64,000 nucleotides of DNA. Origin: Rhea pennata (lineage: Eukaryota; Chordata; Aves; Rheiformes; Rheidae). Positions 60,001 to 64,000 of this stretch are shown here, in pieces. The stretch covers positions 121,543,801-121,607,800 of the forward strand of contig NC_084663.1 of assembly GCF_028389875.1 (NCBI RefSeq), written 5' to 3'. Below the pieces are notes generated by a model, which saw only the letters and a program-made list of their open reading frames with translations, had not been told where the DNA came from and ran no database searches. How positions within the stretch are numbered: the first letter of the stretch is position 1; each line of letters starts with the position of its first letter. Position numbers and translations under genes: made by a program.

Positions 60001-63000
60001 ACACCTTTACAATATCTTTCCTACTTAAAATCATTTAAACAGCTGATACTATTTTACTTGATATAGCTGTGAGATGTTTCAGTAGAGTTTCAGTCAGAAA
60101 ATGTGCTTGTATAGAAATTTGGATTCATCTTTAAAATATTCATTGTGAGAGAATAAAATGAGAAGAGTAAAAATGAGTTGTTATATCTTCCTCTGTTTTA
60201 TTTCAAGGTCCACAGATCACTTAAATTGAATTAGTTGCTGTGTATCTAAACTGGAGCTTTTCAGAGTTCTTATCAGTCAGAAGGAATATTTTTTCCCCCC
60301 TAATTTAATTGTGAAAGATGTGAGACTTTCTTGCAGATTAGGGTTGTCAGATTACTGAGTAGTTTATAAACCTGGCCCTTTAACTTGTAAGTAGGTAAAT
60401 ACTTTGTCTATTTAAATATTAAAAAAAAAAAATCTGACAACCGTAATCTGCAAAAAATTTGAATTAAATTCAAATTTAATTGTATTTGAATAGAGATTGT
60501 TCAATCACTCCCTGACACTTTATCACTGTAAAGAATATTAGTGGAGTAGAACAGTCACATTCAACATGCTAGTCCTCCATTCCCATCTATGTGGGCATTG
60601 GTAATCTTTTCTTCTTATTCTTTAATTAGCAATAAATTTCCCCCATTCTTTCCAAAGATGGGTTGAGATCTGAACTCTGAGTTCTCTATGGACAGAATTC
60701 TGTGTTACTATCTGCCTGCTGTGGGGTAGTCAGTCCACTGCCAGGACTTAGTCCCGTATGTTTCCAGAATTATTGGGATGCAGTAAAGCTTGGTTGCTGT
60801 TTCCTGTGCCTGGACCAAGGAGGTACTTACTGAGCTCACTAATTTAATATATTAGCTAGCTTTCTTAATTTTCAATACCTTCTGAGCTCCAGTGTCCTCC
60901 CTCTTCCATGGACACATGTTATTGCAAAGCTTTTCTTTTTTGAAACAGCTGGCAAGGTGGAAATACCACTAAAAGGAAGAGTGCTGTAATAACTGTGACT
61001 TTCATTTCAAATCCAATGGGAATTGTGGTTCCTTGCGAATACCTACGCTCTTTTTCTTAGGATGACCTCAGATCTCCTGAGATTAGGTGCTTCTAGCTGG
61101 ATGGAGTCCTTTCTGCTGCTTCCATGCTTTCTTCAAGTCCCATTTAGTTGTGGCTGAGGTTGTTTCCCGTACAGAGCAGAATGCTGTTTTTTAAACAAGA
61201 CTTCTATCTCTGTGGCCTATGACTAGATGGAATACGAAAAGCAAAAGGCTTTAAACTTTTTATAAAATATATTAAGTTGATTCCCCAGAAGCCTATCTGG
61301 TGATGGCTTCTTTTTTTAGCCATTTTGTCTTTTAAGACATCACACATTTGATACATATCTTTCTACTATGCTTTTAATAAAATCCCTTAAATTTTTGTGT
61401 TTTCTTCTTGTCAAAGAAGCTGTAAGAAATGGTCAACTTGTTAATAACTGATGTTTCTTCTTTTGCCAAATGCTGTTTTGAATACAGTGGAATTGAGAAT
61501 GGGACTAGTAATGTTTTTCCTGATACGTTACAGATAAAAATGTGAGTTGTAGATAGTTTTTTTGGTTAAATAATATGTTTTGCAAAATTCATGCGTAAGT
61601 CTAAAGGTGTCTAATTAAAATTAAATGTCAGTGCAGGTACACAAGAAGTTTTTTTTATAATGTAAAAACTGTTGGAAAGCTATTGGCACATTTAACCTGA
61701 TACTTTGTTTTGAAAATGTATTCTTAGATAAGAACAACTACAAGCAATTACTAGGAGCACTGGATTACTCTTTTCTGTGTGCATATGCAATTGGAATGTA
61801 TCTGAGGTAAATCTCACTCTTGAAAAACTGCTTCATAGTTTACTATTTTTACATGAGGGTATACTACTACTGAGCTACTGTCCTTTCCTACTGGAAAGTT
61901 TCTGGTGAAGGCAGGAAGAACTTGGCTGTCATGCTGCAATCTCTGGTGTAGCTGCTATGAAAAAGTGCATTTTCCTGAGTCCGCAGTGGTATAATCCATG
62001 TTGATCTGTAGAAATATTCTTACCTCCACATGACTTGAATGCTTCCCAGCTCACAGTCTAGCCTGTCTTTCTTCATATGGAGGTAGAATGTATGTCCCCA
62101 AACTGCAGCTTTCATGTGTAGACTAAGCTGGCTTTCCTGGCTTTCTTTTAATAAAAGAGGAGAAGCAGGCATCCCCTAAAATTGTAGGGAGTCCATCTTA
62201 AGATGTATGAGATGAACTGCCATTTGGATATGCCTCTCTTTATTGACTGAAAATGGAACCTTCATGAGTAGAAGGTTCACTAGCAAGGAAGACAAGTCTC
62301 ATTCTCAATGGCTGAAGATACTGGAGATGTATTACACCTTACGGGTCATTTGAAAAATGATTTTGTGAGTAAATCATTTCCAGTGTGCGCCAGGTGAATA
62401 TCTCCCTGAAAGATGATTCTGTACATGTTTGTACTTGGCAATTATTGTTTATTAGCTGTTTCTTGTTTTATTTTGTCAAAGTCCTAAAAATTGCTTATTT
62501 CATTTTGCTGATGATACTAAGCTGGGAGGAGTGGCTGACACAACTGAGGGCTGTGCTGCCATTCAGAGAGACCTGGACAGGCTGGAGAGCTGGTCGGAGA
62601 GGAACCGCCTGAGGTTCAACAAGGGTCAAGTGCAGAGTCCTGCACCTAGGGAGGAATAACCCTATGCACCAGTACAAGCTGGGTGCTGACCTTCTGGAGA
62701 GCAGCTGTGCAGAGAAGGACCTGGGAGTGCTGGTCGATGACAAGTTGACCATGAGCCAGCAATGTGCCCTTGTGGCCAAGAAGGCCAGTGGTCTCCTGGG
62801 GTGCATTAGGAAGAGTGTTGCCAGCAGGTGGAGGGAGGTGATCCTGCCCCTCTACTCAGCCCTGGGGAGGCCTCATCTCGAGTCCTGTGTCCAGTTCTGG
62901 GCTATCCAGGACAAGAGAGACATGGAGCTACTGGAGAGAGTCCAGCGTAGGGCTACAAGGATGATCAGAGGGCTGGAGCACCTGCCCTATGAGGAACGGC

Positions 63001-63405
63001 TGCGAGAGCTGGGCCTGTTTAGCCTGGGGAAGAGAAGACTGAGAGGGGATCTTATCAATGTGTGTAAGCACCTGAAGGGAGGGTGTCAAGGGGACAGGGC
63101 CAAACTCTTTTCAGCTGTCCCATGTGACAGGACAAGAGGCAATGGGCAGAAATTGAAGCACAGGAAGTTCCACCTGACCGTGAGGGGGAATTTCTTCCCT
63201 GTGAGAGTGACAGAGCACTGGCACAGGTTGCCCAGAGAGGTGGTGGAGTCTCCTTCTCTGGGGATAGTCAAGGCCCGCCTGGATGCAACCCTATCTAACA
63301 TGCTGTAGGTGACCCTGCTTGAGCAGGTGTGTTGGACTAGATGATCTCCAGAGGTCCCTTCCAACCTCAACCATTCTGTGATTCTGTGATTTTTAATGTT
63401 TCTGT

Positions 63406-63440
<35 letters not shown>

Positions 63441-63712
63441 ACAGAAGAAAGCCAGCAGCTGACAGTAGAGCTGTCTAAACCAGAATTAAAAAACACAATG
63501 TTCTTTATTTTCGAAAGGTGGGGGTGTGGTCACACTTTAACATTCCCTTTCTTTTTCTTTCCTTCCACTTTTCAAGTGGTATAATAGGGGAACGGCTACC
63601 TATCCGGTATTATCTGACAGTTGGAATGCTTGCTAGCGGCCTCTTCACTGCAATGTTTGGATTGGGTTATTTCTATAATATCCATAATCTGTGGTTTTAC
63701 ATAATGGCCCAG
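56975..63712 (+). CDS. SLC37A1: SLC37A1, first five coding exons; gene continues past the window
   Basis: Encodes the N-terminal part (160 codons of an expected roughly 530) of a major-facilitator transporter. SLC37 members sit in the ER membrane and exchange glucose-6-phosphate for phosphate (family knowledge). Exons: 56975-57030, 58801-58882, 59680-59806, 61728-61806, 63577-63712, all GT-AG and in phase. An in-frame TAG lies directly before the ATG, and [12 protein letters not shown] matches the family start. Features include a first membrane segment ([20 protein letters not shown]), a luminal loop with an NVS glycosylation sequon, a second segment beginning [19 protein letters not shown], and the [13 protein letters not shown] loop leading into a third segment. 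Introns carry simple repeats, a MITE-like inverted repeat and a CR1. SLC37A1 is favoured over its paralogues by the RFI start and by synteny. Confidence 0.95.
58801..58882 (+). CDS. SLC37A1: SLC37A1 exon: first membrane segment
   Basis: An 82-bp exon after ttatag. It encodes [20 protein letters not shown] and KPISIVK. The [12 protein letters not shown] stretch at the membrane edge is highly conserved in SLC37A1/A2. The donor is gtaagc. Confidence 0.97.
59315..59337. repeat. Poly(T) tract
   Basis: A run of 23 T in an SLC37A1 intron. Simple sequence, not attached to a recognisable element. Confidence 0.9.
59680..59806 (+). CDS. SLC37A1: SLC37A1 exon: loop between membrane segments 1 and 2
   Basis: A 127-bp exon after gtatcag. 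It encodes [20 protein letters not shown] and ends [10 protein letters not shown]. The middle is variable in the family, while GELHK and CGW.PF are conserved. NVS is a potential N-glycosylation site on the luminal side. The donor is gtgagt. Confidence 0.94.
59814..59860. repeat. Poly(T), GTTT and TG simple repeats beside a splice donor
   Basis: T19 followed by GTTT units and a short TG run, starting only 7 bp after the donor of exon 59680-59806. Confidence 0.9.
60331..60453. repeat. MITE-like inverted-repeat structure
   Basis: The 23-bp arms at 60331-60353 and 60431-60453 are reverse complements with one mismatch (left core gattagggttgtcag, right core ctgacaaccgtaatc). They enclose 77 bp of AT-rich sequence. 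Outside the arms, aatttaatt-like sequence also recurs in inverted form with an indel. It looks like a small non-autonomous DNA transposon or a strong hairpin. I do not recognise the family. Confidence 0.7.
61728..61806 (+). CDS. SLC37A1: SLC37A1 exon: second membrane segment
   Basis: A 79-bp exon after attcttag. It encodes [19 protein letters not shown] and YAIGMYL. The donor is gtaaat. Strong match to the family. Confidence 0.96.
62504..63391 (+). mobile_element. 5'-truncated CR1 LINE in an SLC37A1 intron
   Basis: Begins in the reverse transcriptase catalytic box (FADDTKLGG, intact) and runs to the normal CR1 end (gatctccagaggtccc, then attctgtg units). Compared with the copy at 28550-29880 it carries an extra base near 62625 that shifts the frame. 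The C-terminal part stays open (62664-63308). The two copies are very similar over their shared length and lie in the same orientation. Confidence 0.95.
63408..63436. repeat. Poly(A) tract after the CR1 copy
   Basis: A29 beginning 16 bp after the CR1 terminal repeats. CR1 elements normally end in short octamer-like repeats rather than poly(A). This run is therefore probably an independent homopolymer or the insertion site of another retroposed piece. Confidence 0.9.
63577..63712 (+). CDS. SLC37A1: SLC37A1 exon: loop 2-3 and third membrane segment
   Basis: A 136-bp exon after cttttcaag. It encodes [20 protein letters not shown], then [20 protein letters not shown] and YIMAQ. The donor is gtaggc. 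It is the last exon inside the window and lies about 140 bp after the A-run that follows the CR1 insertion. Confidence 0.97.
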
Positions 63713-64000
63713 GTAGGCATGCTGTTACTTAGATACCACAAGGTTTTGTGGTGCTTTTTGGTGTTGAGCTGTTTTTTCATGTGCAAACGATGATTAGTGG
63801 TTAGATGAAAAGATAGAAATGCTGGCATGCATTGTGCTCTGAAAAGTAATTAGAGACAACACTGATAGAGTGTATAGCCTCAGGCTTTATTTAAAAAATA
63901 TATTTTTTAGAGGAAGAACTCTTTAAAAACAAATTTAAGTCTTTCAATATGTGTCAAATCACTGATCAAATCTTTGCAAGCCTTAATGTGGGAGAGTTTT
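63713..64000 (+). other. SLC37A1 intron, window end
   Basis: AT-rich intronic sequence after the donor at 63713. The next SLC37A1 exon is not in view. Confidence 0.7.

Noticed and set aside
1-64000. CRISPR arrays, operons, prophage or endogenous retrovirus
   Set aside because: No spaced direct repeats, no prokaryotic gene spacing, and no LTR pair or retroviral gene recognised. The only reverse transcriptase sequence is CR1-type.

Overview
This is vertebrate nuclear DNA, almost certainly from a bird. It shows GT-AG spliced genes, CpG-island promoters, several CR1 LINE copies with the typical avian 3' tail, and gene order matching the conserved UBASH3A - RSPH1 - SLC37A1 block (human 21q22.3). 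A tRNA-headed SINE with a CR1-type tail (27430-27570) hints at a passerine, since such tRNA/CR1 chimeric SINEs are known from zebra finch; the lineage call is an inference.

Region 1 (about 1-23573, + strand): UBASH3A (TULA/STS-2), 13 coding exons visible (1994-23573), 588 codons including the stop. Only the exon with the start codon is missing from view. Its domains (UBA, two-H phosphoesterase-like, SH3, histidine phosphatase) are all represented and every exon joins in phase. Two CR1 fragments lie in its introns.

Region 2 (23574-36437): the tail-to-tail interval between UBASH3A and RSPH1. It holds UBASH3A 3' sequence, a GC- and CpG-rich island with no assigned gene (about 24880-25700), the tRNA/CR1 SINE, a CR1 copy with an open 410-codon reverse transcriptase frame but a damaged catalytic motif (28550-29880), and an old decayed CR1 relic (about 34590-35975).

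Region 3 (36438-41324, - strand): RSPH1, complete, nine coding exons, 323 codons plus stop, MORN repeats followed by an acidic tail. Its promoter is a CpG island containing an RFX-type X-box just upstream of the ATG, as expected for a ciliary gene.

Region 4 (about 41700-51880): about 10 kb of intergenic DNA without a recognisable gene, between the divergent RSPH1 and SLC37A1. It contains an inverted pair of octamer (POU) motifs and a 25-bp palindrome.

Region 5 (about 51880-64000, + strand): SLC37A1 (ER glucose-6-phosphate/phosphate exchanger family). A CpG island with a likely non-coding first exon is followed by five coding exons (56975-63712, 160 codons); the gene continues past the window. 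A CR1 copy (62504-63391) sits in the intron before the last visible exon, and a 123-bp MITE-like inverted-repeat structure (60331-60453) in the intron before that.

The three genes share a neighbourhood, not a pathway: T-cell receptor signalling, ciliary radial spokes and ER sugar-phosphate transport. I found no evidence of a new multi-gene system. The items most worth following up are the chimeric SINE, the inverted-repeat structure, the X-box pair, the octamer pair and the orphan GC island.
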